NCBI GenBank assembly: GCA_034401795.1
Contig: CM067370.1
Coordinates: 66,523,188-66,587,187 of the forward strand
Source: Chaetoderma sp. LZ-2023a
Taxonomy: Eukaryota > Mollusca > Caudofoveata > Chaetodermatida > Chaetodermatidae
Reading direction: 5' to 3'
DNA length: 64,000 nucleotides
Made by a program: the position numbers and the translations under genes. Of this stretch, positions 12,530 to 22,949 are shown one piece after another. The notes beneath the pieces were generated by a model. That model saw nothing but the letters and a program-made list of their open reading frames with translations. It made no database searches and was not told the DNA's origin. Within the stretch, counting starts at the first letter, position 1. Each line of letters begins with the position of its first letter.

Positions 12530-12717
12530 ATGTATGTACACAAGTGTTTAATGTTGATCAGTGGACTTTGTGTGGCATCCGCGCCGTCCCATGCTTTAAT
12601 TATATTAGGAGTTAATCCCAGTCTCAATTGCATTGTACTAGTGTTGACATGGTGTGGTAACCGCGCCAGTCCATATATATGTTTATGTGTACGTATGTGA
12701 TTATGTATGTATGTATA

Positions 12718-14374
12718 CACCTGTGCAAAAGTTAAGCACCAGCAAAAACAATAGAACGTAGAAACATGATGGTACAACTAGGCTGCCATACTTTTTGTCC
12801 CCGCGTTAGCTGACATAATTCCAAGTACGAAATGCACATGCATGCATGACTTCACGCCGCTTGATGTCCGTGCGTGGCGGGAAACAGCACACGTGTTCAG
12901 CTATGTAAAAGTCCAGTTTGAGGTGTAGAACATTACATACAGATTTAGGCGACAAGATTAGGAATTTTGTGTTCATGACCGTGGTTTATTTGTACAGAGA
13001 GAATTAGCTCTTGATTGTGAACCGCTATGGCAAGACGAAGGTTAAGTGATCGTGTGAAATGGCAAATCATAGGCATGCATACCACTGGTATGTCATGCAG
13101 AGAGATTGGCAGACAGCTGAACATTAACCATACTGTAATCAGTCGTTTGATTGCAAAACATGGGCAAACTAACGAGGTGAAGGACAGGCCTAGATCTGGA
13201 AGACCGAAGAAGACTACTGCCCGTGATGATCGAGCCCTAGTACGCCTTGTTAGGAGATCTCCATTCACCAACGGCAGAGTACTCAGCCAGCAATGGGAAA
13301 CGCGCAATAGAGTGTCAATGTCTACCGTCAAAAGGAGACTGTATGCTGCTGGCATGAAAGCTAGGAGACCTGTCAGACGTCCTCTCCTCACTGCACACCA
13401 CAAAGAGGAGCGTCTGAGGTGGTGCAACGAAAGAAGACACTGGAACATGAGATCCTGGAGACGGGTACACTGGTCCGATGAAAGTCGGTTCCTGCTTCAT
13501 GCCACAGATGGTCGAACTCGTGTATGGAGGTCCAGACGCACGGCGTACGACCAACGTAACATCATGGAAGAAGTTCCATTTGGTGGAGGTTCCGTTATGA
13601 TATGGGGGTGCATCTCATTTGATTGTAAGCTGGATCTGTTGACTGTACCTGGAACACTAAATGGACAAAGATATCAAGATTCCATACTGGATAGAGTTGT
13701 GGTCCCTCATTTTGTAAATCATGCACCTGGAACCCACCCTATATTCATGGATGACAACGCCCGACCACATCGTGCTAGGGCTGTGCATGAATACCTCCGC
13801 CAGAATGCCATCGAAACCCTACCATGGCCAGCAAGGAGCCCTGACATGAACCCTATTGAGCATATCTGGGACATTCTGGGAAACATGGTGAGAAGGAGGG
13901 ATCCTCCTGTGCAGAACCTACAGGAATTAACAGACGCACACCATCTTGAATGGCAACGAATACCACAATGGCGTATCAGTCGGTTGGTGACCAGCATGAG
14001 ACGTCGTGTCCAGGCCGTCATCCAGGCACAAGGTGGATATACCCGGTATTAATAATGACAGTCTCAAACTCGTGCACAGATGTTAAACTTCGTTTTCAGA
14101 CACCATTAATGACAATCTAGCCACGTGTGTCAACTGTAGGGCAATAGTTGTCAGTTGTGTCAACGTAACCATATTCAGGCCTCGTTTTCAAGTTCAAACA
14201 AAAACATACAGTGTTTCCCCACCATCATAATCAGCATTCCTCTAGTTGCATTATTACCTCTTGCACTAAGATGGATGGGTACATAAATGTTTATGCTATT
14301 GCTTTCTTCATAGCACATGAATATACCCTCGCATGTGCGTAAAAATAGGGTGGTGCTTAACTTTTGCACAGGTG
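12718..14374 (+). mobile_element. Complete Tc1-like transposon
   Basis: Perfect 23-bp terminal inverted repeats at 12718-12740 and 14352-14374, starting CACCTGTGCAAAAG, with the TA target duplicated at 12716-12717 and 14375-14376. A single uninterrupted transposase frame lies inside (13027-14052). Total length 1657 bp, usual for Tc1. The element sits in the 3' region of the plus-strand LINE, so it arrived later. Nothing visible prevents it from being, or having recently been, mobile. Confidence 0.93.
13027..14052 (+). CDS. Tc1-family DD34E transposase, 341 aa
   Basis: Cut-and-paste transposase acting on the terminal repeats of its own element. Residues 5-45 form the first helix-turn-helix (SCREIGRQL, HTVISRL), 54-64 the basic GRPKK linker, and about 75-120 the second helix-turn-helix. 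The catalytic triad is D151 (WSDESRF), D243 (MDDNARPHRA) and E278 (SPDMNPIEHIWD). There are 34 residues between the last two, which defines DD34E. A GGGSVMIWGC block at 187-196 is typical of Tc1. The ATG at 13027 starts MARRRLSDRV, the usual N-terminus, and the length is normal for the family. The frame has no stop or shift. Confidence 0.95.
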   Translation: MARRRLSDRVKWQIIGMHTTGMSCREIGRQLNINHTVISRLIAKHGQTNEVKDRPRSGRPKKTTARDDRALVRLVRRSPFTNGRVLSQQWETRNRVSMSTVKRRLYAAGMKARRPVRRPLLTAHHKEERLRWCNERRHWNMRSWRRVHWSDESRFLLHATDGRTRVWRSRRTAYDQRNIMEEVPFGGGSVMIWGCISFDCKLDLLTVPGTLNGQRYQDSILDRVVVPHFVNHAPGTHPIFMDDNARPHRARAVHEYLRQNAIETLPWPARSPDMNPIEHIWDILGNMVRRRDPPVQNLQELTDAHHLEWQRIPQWRISRLVTSMRRRVQAVIQAQGGYTRY

Positions 14375-15184
14375 TATATATGTATAGGTGTTTGTATGTA
14401 TGAATATATGTATATGTGTTGTATATGTGTACATGTATGTGTTATGTGTATATGTATGTAGGTATATACATGTATGTATGTATAAGTACATATACATATA
14501 TATGTGGGTATGTATGTATGTGTATATATGTGTATATAGGTATGGATGTCTCTACATATTGTACATAGCAGCTAAATGAAGTGTAAATTAAATGACTGTG
14601 TGTGGAATCCGCGCCAGTGGAATTTGTACAAATTGTAAATTACATAGACATGAACATATAATTGCCGATGATACCACTCCTCTCTTTAAGCAATTGCAGT
14701 AATTTATAACTTAATACTGCCGGGACAATAAAAAGCCAACTGGCTTATGTCCTGAGACAATGATGATGATGAGGTCTCTAATTATTTGAGTGCACAAACC
14801 TATATACCAACAGGGATGTGGCTGGAGCATCTCAGATCGGGCCGTTCCGTACCCGGGCAATCTGGGTCGGTTTGTACCTGACTGAGCGATCCACACTACA
14901 GTTACAGAAGCAGATGACAGGATAAATGAAAAGACTAGAACAGGTGCTATAACAAAAACAGCTGCAGCTAAGACAGGAAGAACGGTCAGAATATCATGAA
15001 TGGAGGTACTCGTAGTACACCCCGGGTGAACACTTCAGTCACTCACAAACTGCGCCCGCCAACCAACAACCAATTGATCAGTTCGTGCTGTCCGCTACAA
15101 CACACGCATACACGCACGCACGTACACACGCACATTGGGCCTTACTCTCTGTCTTCTATTACATATATAGTTTCCTATCCATTT

Positions 15185-15365
15185 TATAGTTTTGTTTGGA
15201 GTTGTTGGTGTGGTACGGTATCGAAGGCTTTTGAGAAGTCTAAATATACTGCATCAACTCGTTCACTTGAATCAAATTTGGCTGTTATATTTTATCTACA
15301 TGAGTGCTGTCCTGGAATTTGAGATTTAGATGTCAGGATAATAGTGTAGACGCTGTCTGTTCAGA
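15185..15365 (-). pseudogene. CR1-like RT fragment
   Basis: On the minus strand, VDAVYLDFSKAFDTVPHQQL is readable across about 15190-15260. It is RT domain A of the same broad family as the plus-strand LINEs. The flanking sequence upstream is too decayed to read with confidence. Confidence 0.7.
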
Positions 15366-15549
15366 GCGTGGCTTAAAGATTCTAATATACATATCAGATG
15401 ATAATTTCTTTGTAAAGAGAAAGTATTTGTTAGTTTTCTGCAGTCTATTTTGAGCTGAGTGATGATGTATTTGTTGGATGATTATTAAAGTGGAGTTGAG
15501 TTGCATAGTTATGTGCAATGTTTGCCATTATCTGTAATTATGTTAGATC

Positions 15550-15890
15550 TTAAGACATCGAGAATATATCATCGGCACACATAGCACAGCCAGCATATGT
15601 TGTTCCGATGTACAGTCCAAGGTTGTTTTCGTAAAGGTGTCTGAGAAGATTAATGTGTAGCTTGTAGAGGTGAGTAGACAATATTCCTCTTTGTCAAACT
15701 CCTTGGCTGACCTGCAAAGAATCTCCAAACCCACCTTTCCAACTAACTTTTGATAACAAATCTTGTTACATATTATCTACTATAGACCAGTAGGTGGGAT
15801 TGATAAATTACTGGAATGGCTTGTTAATAAGGATAGTGTGATTTACTACATCAAAGTGTTTCTCGCTGTCAAGTGGAACGAGGTATAGTA
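15550..15890 (-). pseudogene. LINE RT fragment with CADD motif
   Basis: Minus-strand RT pieces: HFDVVNHTIL near 15840, then GILSTHLYKLHINLLRHLYE near 15640-15700, then LGLYIGTTYAGCAMCADDIF near 15560-15620. CADD at the catalytic site and the LG-IG-Y-G spacing differ from the FADD LINEs here, so this is another LINE family. Frameshifts and stops are present. Confidence 0.62.
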
Positions 15891-15899
15891 TGTCCCAGG

Positions 15900-17160
15900 A
15901 TTGCTGTTTTCGCTGCTCAGCTCACTACTGCCTGAACAATCACCTCCACTGTCACATGACACTGTGTACATCAGATAGAAAATATAACTTTTTATTGTTA
16001 TGTATATCCCTTCCAACACGAGGGTATGACTGGTCACACATCCCAAAGAATCTGGGAATTCAGAAAAAACACAGTATCGACCTCTGATGAGTATCCAAGG
16101 CACATTGAAATGAACCGCTAATAAGTCTGAATCAAACTATTGCGTGGGCCACTTTTTAGCGGGTGTGGTCATTCTCAGTACAGTAAACCATGCCAACTAA
16201 CACGTCCATCCTGACACACAGGCACCCATTCACGTGGTTGGCCTCAGTACTGCCAACATGATCTACGGTGAACGTGTACAGTCCCACACAAAGCAAAAGG
16301 TCTTGCCTCTAAATTAAAAGCACAGAACCTGCGAGTTGGGCACCGCACTGCCCCCTTATAGGTTCCCTGGAACCGCCCTAGAGGGCACTGCATATTTGTG
16401 TGTGGTGCCTGATGGCCCTAACTTACACACCCACCCCAATGGTGGCGGGCACCAACAATGTGAGTGGTCCCCGGCCCAGAGAGTACAAAAGGAGGCCAAC
16501 ACTTCCAACCATTTAGACTTTTGAGTTCAAATCATACTCAGTGTAAGGTAAACAAATAATCATCCACAAGAGATATGTTGTTTTTATCCTTCTTAACGAA
16601 AGCCTATCCACGAAGTTGACACTATGGCTAACCAGTATCAAGAGAAAGAAGCAACCAGTCTTCCTTGACTCTCCAAAGCTGTCCCTGAGGTCAGTGGACT
16701 CGAAGATTCTGCTTGAAGGGCACCAGACATCTACCCACTCTTAGGCTGTTGCATCGCCCAGAGCGGTACCATCCACTGATGGGTATTTGCCAGAGGGCAC
16801 AAAAGAATCACACACAGTCCACAGCAGGCCATGCACTGAGGTCTTCCAAGAAGAGATGCTGCACTCGTCGTGAGCCATGATGAAGATCGCTCTGCAGAAG
16901 AGGGAACCTCTGGACCAATGCAATATGGGGTACTAGAAATTCCATCTGAATTTATGGCTGCCTAGCGCCAGTGGAGAAATGCTTCCTGACATGCTGGAGA
17001 AGACAAAGAACTTCAGTGGCTCCATCAATTGAACTGTATGGTCCCCCAAGACATCAATAATGCAGGTTTGGAGCACTTTATATAGACGCATGGCATGAGG
17101 CTGGGGATACACAGCCAACGACCCCCGGGGCACTGCGACAATGATGTAGTTATTTATTCC
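15900..17160. other. Stretch without a recognised gene
   Basis: No coding or repeat family was recognised. Several 60-80 codon frames occur by chance on both strands. The right-hand part (16930-17170) may be decayed continuation of the minus-strand LINE to its right. Confidence 0.35.
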
Positions 17161-17339
17161 CATTGTCTGCACGCTAACGATTTCAGACCTGACAGAAATA
17201 ATCTAGGATGCCATGCCCTCAATGACTTTGGGCAAGGACCTTAGATTTCTCGATATGAAGTCAAGGGTCTGGCTACTCCTTGCTGCAGTTTGGTTTACAT
17301 GCATAGACCAATTGATGTGGTTTTCAAAACTCCTATGGT

Positions 17340-17515
17340 GTACTGGTAGTCAGTTGTACGCTTATTGATATTACTGAACTGCAACACATAACACTTGTCA
17401 ACAGTGAACGACATCTGCCACTCATTTGCCCATTTAATTAGTAAGTTAATATTCCTCTGTATGATTTCATTGTCATCTTCAATTTCTATTTCAACTTAAG
17501 GAACATCAACAAAAT
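17340..17515 (-). pseudogene. LINE RT C-terminal fragment
   Basis: Minus strand reads DDNEIIQRNINLLIKWANEW, then QMSFTVDKCYVLQFS, the segment that follows the catalytic FADD in CR1/L2 RTs. The FADD itself is degenerate (FVDVP). Further down to about 17220, NHINWSMHVNQTAARSSQTL continues the same domain. Confidence 0.72.
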
Positions 17516-17835
17516 AAGAAAGATGCTTGACAACAGCGCAAATCAGACGCTCATACATGCGACTATAACATCGAGACTGGATTATGGCAATTCTTTGCTA
17601 GCGGTTATACATCAGAACAGTTACAACGTTTACAGAAGGCCCAGAATATTGCAGCCAGAGTAGTTACAAGAACCAAGCCATATGATCATATAACACCTGT
17701 CCCAAAAAATCTTCATTGGTTACCAGTTAGAGAGCACATTATTTACAAAATTGCGCTTTTGGTATTTAAGTGTTTAAATGGTCTGGCTCCACCCTATCTA
17801 GCATCACTGATCGAGCGGAGGATAGCACCTAGGTG
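17500..17835 (+). pseudogene. Plus-strand LINE RT C-terminal fragment
   Basis: Readable motifs are LIHATITSRLDYGNSLL, then a shifted segment QNIAARVVTRTKPYDHITPV-like, then LHWLPVREHIIYKIALL and LNGLAPPYLASLIE. This is the C-terminal signature of L2/CR1-type LINEs. It is 5'-truncated and frameshifted, and abuts the minus-strand LINE piece, probably as an insertion. Confidence 0.75.
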
Positions 17836-17884
17836 ACTTCGATCTAGTCATGCTCCAATCTAATGGTTGGTCAACGTACTGTAT

Positions 17885-18227
17885 GCCAAGGATTGAATCG
17901 TGGCAGGTGCATCCACAGATAGTCCCATATGAATCATCAGTGTGTCAGTATAACAGACATGTGAAAGCTGGTCTGCTAACCAGAGACTTTGTCCTGGCGC
18001 GGTGGTCCAGTGGAAAGATGTCTGGTTGCTGATGCGATGCGGAGTTGCAGTATGGCGGTTCGATCCCCCGATCGGGAGATGGAGATCAGCAAATTAAACT
18101 AATGGGTGCATGACTGTCGGCTGATTAGCACTTGGAAATTGAAGCCGCACGTTGCCAGTGCGTCAATAAAATAAAAATACATATACTGCCAGAGCCGTGA
18201 TGGAGTCAGAGTACAATAGACTTAAAT
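17885..18227 (+). repeat. 343-bp duplication unit 1 containing a tRNA-derived SINE
   Basis: The first of two adjacent copies that start GCCAAGGATTGAATC. The left third is flanking sequence; the SINE starts near 17995. Its box A TGGTCCAGTGG is at 18003-18013 and box B GGTTCGATCCC at 18057-18067, a normal pol III promoter spacing. It is followed by a unique body and an AATAAAATAAAAATACATA tail. Confidence 0.8.
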
Positions 18228-18540
18228 GCCAAGGATTGAATCATGGCAGGTGCATCCACAGATAGTCCCATATGAATCATCAGTGTGTCAGGATATCAGG
18301 CATGTGAAAGCTGGTCTGCTAACCCGAGACTTTGTCTTGGCGCGGTGGTCCAGTGGAAAGATGTCTGGTTGCTGATGCTATGCGGAGTTGCAGTATGGCG
18401 GTTCGATCCCCCGACTGGGAGATGGAGATCAACAAATTAAACTAATGGGTGCATGACTGTCGGCTGATTACCACGTGGAAATTGAAGCCCCACATTGCCA
18501 GTGCATCAATAAAATAAAAATACATACATACATACATATT
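18228..18540 (+). repeat. 343-bp duplication unit 2 containing the same SINE
   Basis: The second copy, offset by 343 bp and nearly identical. Box A is at 18346-18356 and box B at 18400-18410. The tail is longer, ending in (CATA)n at about 18525-18540. Because the flank is duplicated with the SINE, this is a segmental tandem duplication and not two insertions. Confidence 0.8.
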
Positions 18541-18559
18541 GGGTTTTGGCAAGGTGGTA

Positions 18560-18900
18560 CATGAAACAATAGTCGGCAGTCTTAAACTTGAGTTGATGTC
18601 AGGAATGCCATTGAATAAAAGTACAAAGGTTAGGGGGCCAAGGACTGTACCCGGTGGAGTGCCAGAAAGCTTCTGACTCTTTGCCATCGGCATCGACTAC
18701 AACTCTTTGGGTTCTATGAGCAAGGAAGTACTGGACACATTATGCTGTGTGACCTCTTACTCCCTAGCATTTTATCTTATTTAGGAGTCTCTGGTGTGTA
18801 ACTTTGTCAAACGCTTTGGAGAAATCAGATTGCTGCATCTGCTTGGTCTGATTCATCAAGGATTCTCGCTATGTCAGTTGTGGTGAAGTAAAGCTGTGCT
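18560..18900 (-). pseudogene. LINE RT fragment
   Basis: Minus strand shows TTTDIARILDESDQADA, then DFSKAFDKVTHQRL near 18790-18830, and PPGTVLGPLTFVLLFNGIPD near 18600-18660, RT domains A to B. Frame changes separate the motifs. Confidence 0.75.
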
Positions 18901-19239
18901 TTACAATAATGTTTTCATCTAAACCCATGTCAGAGAGGACTGATGGAGGAGTAATGGTATTCAAGTTATCAGCAGTACCAGGAACTGGAATTCTCACCGC
19001 TCTACAGATTATTGTAAATGCAAAACATGTAAATAGTTCAACGGAGCATAGAGATAGCTTGAAAAAGCCACTGGATATACCAGTCAACACTTTCTATAGA
19101 AAATGTAAATATAATGTGTCAAAACAGATTAAAGCCAATGTCACTAGAAATAGACACTGCACAGGAAAACACTCACAGACAGCTATAGCCTCATATGCTA
19201 GACTACCAATTGTGCTGATACCCATAACAAGATGTTTTA

Positions 19240-19545
19240 TGGTTTCATGTGAAGCATATGGAAGGGCAACTTGATGTCATCGCCATCACAGAGATAAAGC
19301 CAAAGACTAATATGTATTGCAGCTGAGATAGATGACAGATAATGTGTCAAATCTAAAAATATTCCATCTACTCATAGTTGGTGACTTAAATTATTCCCAC
19401 ATAGATTGGAATTCATGGAAGACCACTGGAGAAGTGACAGACAGCAATGAGCACCAGTTCATAGAGAGACTAAGAAATAACTTCCTGCACCAATATGTAA
19501 ATGAAGCGACAAGAGGACGAGCCACACCAACTGATACTACCAAAT
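19240..19545 (+). pseudogene. Plus-strand LINE endonuclease fragment
   Basis: Starts with LDVIAITEIKPKTN (19270-19315), the endonuclease N-terminal motif, and continues after a shift with LLIVGDLNYSHIDWNSW and ERLRNNFLHQYVNEATR. Its orientation is opposite to the surrounding minus-strand LINE, supporting an inserted or inverted piece. Confidence 0.75.
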
Positions 19546-19559
19546 GAAGGACTGGTAGG

Positions 19560-20780
19560 TGTTGAGTGTCATGCATTGCTATGATTAATTATGTCCCACA
19601 TGATCTTCCAGATGTAAACACATGTTGGTTATCTGTGAGGACGCCATTTTTTTCTATATGTTTCAATACATTGCTGAGTGCCGTCTATAATATGTTCCAG
19701 CATTTCACAGCATACTGATGTTTATGATATTGGTCTACTACAGACACATCTTTAAATTTATGCACTATGTTAACCATTCCCAAATCTGTATCTAGTGATC
19801 ATTGGTAGATGACAGCTAACATTCCCGATAGTTTATGATCACATGGTTGCAGAAAACATACAGGTAGTGTCTGTTCATTTCGCCTTCTTAGGATTTAGTC
19901 GCATCAACAAAGTCCTTAGTCCAGTCATAGTGAATGTCATTGGAGGCGTGGATGGAAATGTTTAGTCCTTGCAGAAGGCTTTTTCACTAAGTTTTTTTAG
20001 TGAACACTGCACTGATGTGAATTGAAGATTCAGTGATTTAACTTGAACGGTCCATTGCAAATTTCCTCTCTATTTTCAAGATGCCTGATGTTTCGTGCCA
20101 TTGACTCTTTAAGTAAGATGATATACACTCCGAGGGATCCAGCAATCCATTTAGATAATCCCAGTGGGACGCTATGTGCGATCTTGTCAATGTGGCAGAA
20201 TTTGGCCCAGTGCTGATCTTTGTTTTCTTAGCTTCACAAAAATGCTTATTGTTTGCGTCATATGTGGAATTGAATTTTTCTTGTGATTCATGGTAGTTTG
20301 TAATGATGAGATATAATCTTGTTTGGGCATGTTTGTCAATGGAATCCACACTAGCATGTTTTCCCATTGGTTTCTACAGAGTTCTCTTGCAGGGTGCGTG
20401 TGCAAAAGAAGATATCTTTAGTTGTTATAAGATGTTCCTTGATCTTTTCCCACTTGGCATTCTTGAATAACTTGATGCTCAGTCATTTCTTTTGTGCCCA
20501 AGAATGTTAGAGTCGTGATCACCAACTCCTGGTCTAACTTTGAACTTGTCAACTAAACCTGGGTATGTGGCAAGGAAGAGATCTAGAGTTCGACTTGATG
20601 TTGGTAGTTACTAATTGCTCAAGATTGTATGTTTCTGCAATGTTCAGTAACATTTCACTGTCAAATATTTTTCTGATTTGCTCATGATATGTCAAAAGCT
20701 TTCTAATGAGATGTCAACAAGGTTAAATCCTTTCCTAACATTACAATTACATGTCGATAGTCCTGTTTTATTTCACTGGT
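19560..20780 (-). pseudogene. LINE endonuclease C-terminus, linker and RT N-terminus
   Basis: From 20780 downward: a degenerate GDFN-type motif (HVIVM, FNLVDI), then NIAETYNLEQLVTTN, then RTLDLFLATYPGLVDK and VRPGVGDHDSNILG at about 20500-20600 (the TLDL and GDHD motifs of the endonuclease end). A linker with KLFKNAKWEKIKEHL follows. The RT start at 19560-19800 includes QQSLDTDLGMVN-like text and KHIEKNGVLTDNQHVFTSGR. Many stops and shifts are present. Confidence 0.72.
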
Positions 20781-21580
20781 GGATTTAATAATATTATCCT
20801 GAAGAAATTAGATTTTAAAATATTGAGAAAAATCAGCGGCGATCGTCTTCTTCAGAGCCATCATTTTAGTTTGATATATGTAGCCGCCATTAATTGGTAT
20901 TCTATTCTCACTTTTTCCCAAGGCTCACGATAAAACCATTCCTGTAATGCTAATGCTAGTCATTGTACAGTTGCCCTTCACGGTGAGCAGCGCTACCTTG
21001 ATAGCACAGTAGTTCAATTCTACTTGTGTATTCCCTATGGTAGAAGTGAAGCCTATTAGAATAGATATTCTTATAACAATTTGACTGAAAATTTTTCCTA
21101 GCTGTAGCAGCAACATTTTTCCTATCAAATTGTTTGCGAAATATCATCAGAAAATGCAAAGCTAACATTTTGAAAAGAATTTGACTTAGGCAGCAACAAC
21201 AGTATCAAATTCTCAGAATAATTAGTGCTGGGAATTCAATATTGTTAGCTAACAAATATATGTACAATTAGCTAGGCCTGTGTCAGATACATTATAGAAA
21301 CCCAGTGTGAAATATGTTCAAATCAGTTCAATCAGTAGGTAAGCATGTCACTGCTGCACAGACATATTCCTCTGTGGGAATATATTTCACATCGACTCTC
21401 AATTACATATAAAATCAAGCATTCCTATGGCCAAAAACATATTTCTATGGCGTATCCCTGATTCTGTACAACTGCAACAGGTGGGCAGCTCCAAAAGCAG
21501 GCATAGATAGCTTGACGCTACACATAGTTTGATAACTGCTTTGTTTTCTACGCTTCTTCACTCACGTCAGGACACCTTAC
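20780..21580. other. Decayed stretch, no gene recognised
   Basis: It lies between the ORF1 and endonuclease parts of the minus-strand LINE and presumably holds the missing endonuclease start. Individual motifs could not be read. Confidence 0.35.
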
Positions 21581-21585
21581 TGCCT

Positions 21586-22110
21586 TCAGGAAAGTTGAAG
21601 ATCACTATGCGTACAGATCAGATTTGTCATATTAATCTTATGGAAGATTTCATTAAGGGCATCTATAGGTTTTGCATATTCACTTTTGTCTTTGAGATCC
21701 CATAATCTGGTAGTGATTTCATTGACTTCAGCTTTGAGCTGCGCATGCATGTTCAGTGACCCTATGTGGTGCTCTAACTTGTCTTTACTTTCATTTAGGA
21801 TCAGTAGTTGGTTCATCATTCGTTTTGCGCTTCGCTTACAGAAATTGCACAACCAGTTAATCTGCTCATTCTCTTCAGTATTCCTTACACTATAAAGTGT
21901 GTCTTAAATATACTGGCAATCTTTATGAACCAGTATTCACAAATGTTGCATTCAACTCCTTGGTCATAATCCCTGAAAGGTTTGTCACAGACTGGACATA
22001 TATGGTTGCCATTGTCTGTGGTATCTGCATTCTCTCAGGCATATGTTCGAGTGAACCATTGTTTCTGATTGATGACTCGGGTATTCCTTTTGGTGCTGTT
22101 AAATTACTCA
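21586..22110 (-). pseudogene. LINE ORF1 with PHD finger
   Basis: Minus strand reads HICPVCDKPFRDYDQGVECN with ICEYWF, the Cys4-His half of a PHD finger. After a frame change comes WLCNFCKRSAKRMM, the last Cys pair. A coiled-coil-like segment follows (SKDKLEHHIGSLNMHAQLK). The arrangement equals ORF1 of the plus-strand LINE at 8530. Confidence 0.72.
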
Positions 22111-22949
22111 TGACAAATAATTAATGTATGTCAGCAAATATGATGCGTCAAGCTTTGCTAATGGGCAATGTGATATAATTTAAAGGAAATCATAAAGGAG
22201 ATTGTTTAAAACCATATTACCTAATTTCAGTATATCACATCTTGGAACCTGCACTTGGTGTGATGTATTGTTGAGTTCTGGCCCTTACATGAATTGAATA
22301 GCACCCCACTTTTTGGCGTGTCATTTATATGAATCTTTTTGTTAAATCATGAATGAAATATTGAAATATAGACAGATATACTGATAAGGGAACACACATA
22401 TGTGTAATCTTGACCGGACTTGGTATTTTACATCTAGCATTATTGGAAATGGTCTATGTTTGGTCATATTCTATGAATGCCGTTAGATACACCTGCACAG
22501 AAAGCCGTGGAATTTCCTGTAATCAGAGCAGACACCTACAAAGCCAGCACCGGAAACCACAGCACAAACCTGATGAATGTGCTACATACTGATCAGAAAA
22601 CTGCAAGACTGAGCATAATGAGAACCATAAAGTACCTATGGGAGGTAAGAACTCTGGATGAGGATCGAAAACAGTGAAAGGCCATTGCCTATAAGTAGAA
22701 TCCTAAGGTCCAGAATTGCAACAAGAACAAGGATGTTGCGTCCTATCAAATTTGGACACCATAGGGAACAGTATGGAAAGGATGGAAAACCAGCTCTAAA
22801 AACGGCTAAAAAAATGGTTCACATTGTCCAAGAACTCTCGACCAATCAGAATCCAGATCTCCATTAGCAAATTCCCCATACCAATCAGATGCCCCCAAAA
22901 TAACCAGACTGCTCTCTGATTTGCTACAAAAAGGACTGACGGAACCATG

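Larger units (their letters stand above)
8530..14772 (+). mobile_element. CR1-like LINE, near full length, frameshifted
   Basis: Parts in order: ORF1 with PHD finger and coiled coil (8530-9167), a short remnant of the AP-type endonuclease (9130-9480), linker and reverse transcriptase (9480-11591), then a long 3' region to the hairpin (14722-14753) and (TGA)n tail at 14761-14772. Two insertions lie in the 3' region: a TTAA MITE (11945-12162) and a Tc1 element (12718-14374). The RT frame is broken at several points (around 10459 and 10700, and again beyond 11210). The ORF1-endonuclease junction near 9160 looks like an internal deletion, because most of the endonuclease is absent. The 5' end is uncertain; a GTGTGG-type unit at 8297 also occurs in the 3' region. 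Confidence 0.85.
11592..14772 (+). other. LINE 3' region with repeated GTGTGG..CGCGCC unit
   Basis: Non-coding. A unit built around GTGTGG-ATCC-GCGCC recurs at about 11660, 11800, 12228, 12310, 12569, 12650 and 14600, often followed by GTCCATATG-like text. The 12210-12340 and 12540-12680 blocks are near copies of each other. A similar unit lies at 8297, upstream of ORF1. An (AT)n run occupies 12443-12521. The region ends in the terminal hairpin and (TGA)n. Confidence 0.6.
17170..22110 (-). mobile_element. Dispersed minus-strand LINE with PHD-finger ORF1, invaded by other repeats
   Basis: Collinear minus-strand pieces: ORF1 with PHD finger and coiled coil (21586-22110), endonuclease (20500-20780), linker (20030-20500), RT N-terminal half (19560-20000), RT with DFSKAFDKVTHQRL and GTVLGPLTF (18560-18900), and RT C-terminal part (17170-17515). 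Intervening blocks are foreign: a plus-strand endonuclease fragment (about 18905-19555), a duplicated SINE (17885-18540) and a plus-strand LINE tail (17500-17835). The order fits one CR1-like element split by insertions, although some pieces could come from different copies. All parts carry frame breaks. Confidence 0.65.

Noticed and set aside
12314-12777. Ile/Tyr-rich open frames on both strands
   Set aside because: They cross the (AT)n microsatellite; no coding signal outside it.
15846-16103. 85-codon minus-strand frame
   Set aside because: Only its left edge overlaps LINE similarity; the rest matches nothing and has no support.
17995-18410. Possible tRNA genes
   Set aside because: A and B boxes are present, but no acceptor stem or cloverleaf fits, and both lie in a SINE with an A-rich tail.
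20038-20367. 109-codon minus-strand host protein
   Set aside because: It continues in phase and order with LINE endonuclease and RT motifs, so it is the LINE linker.
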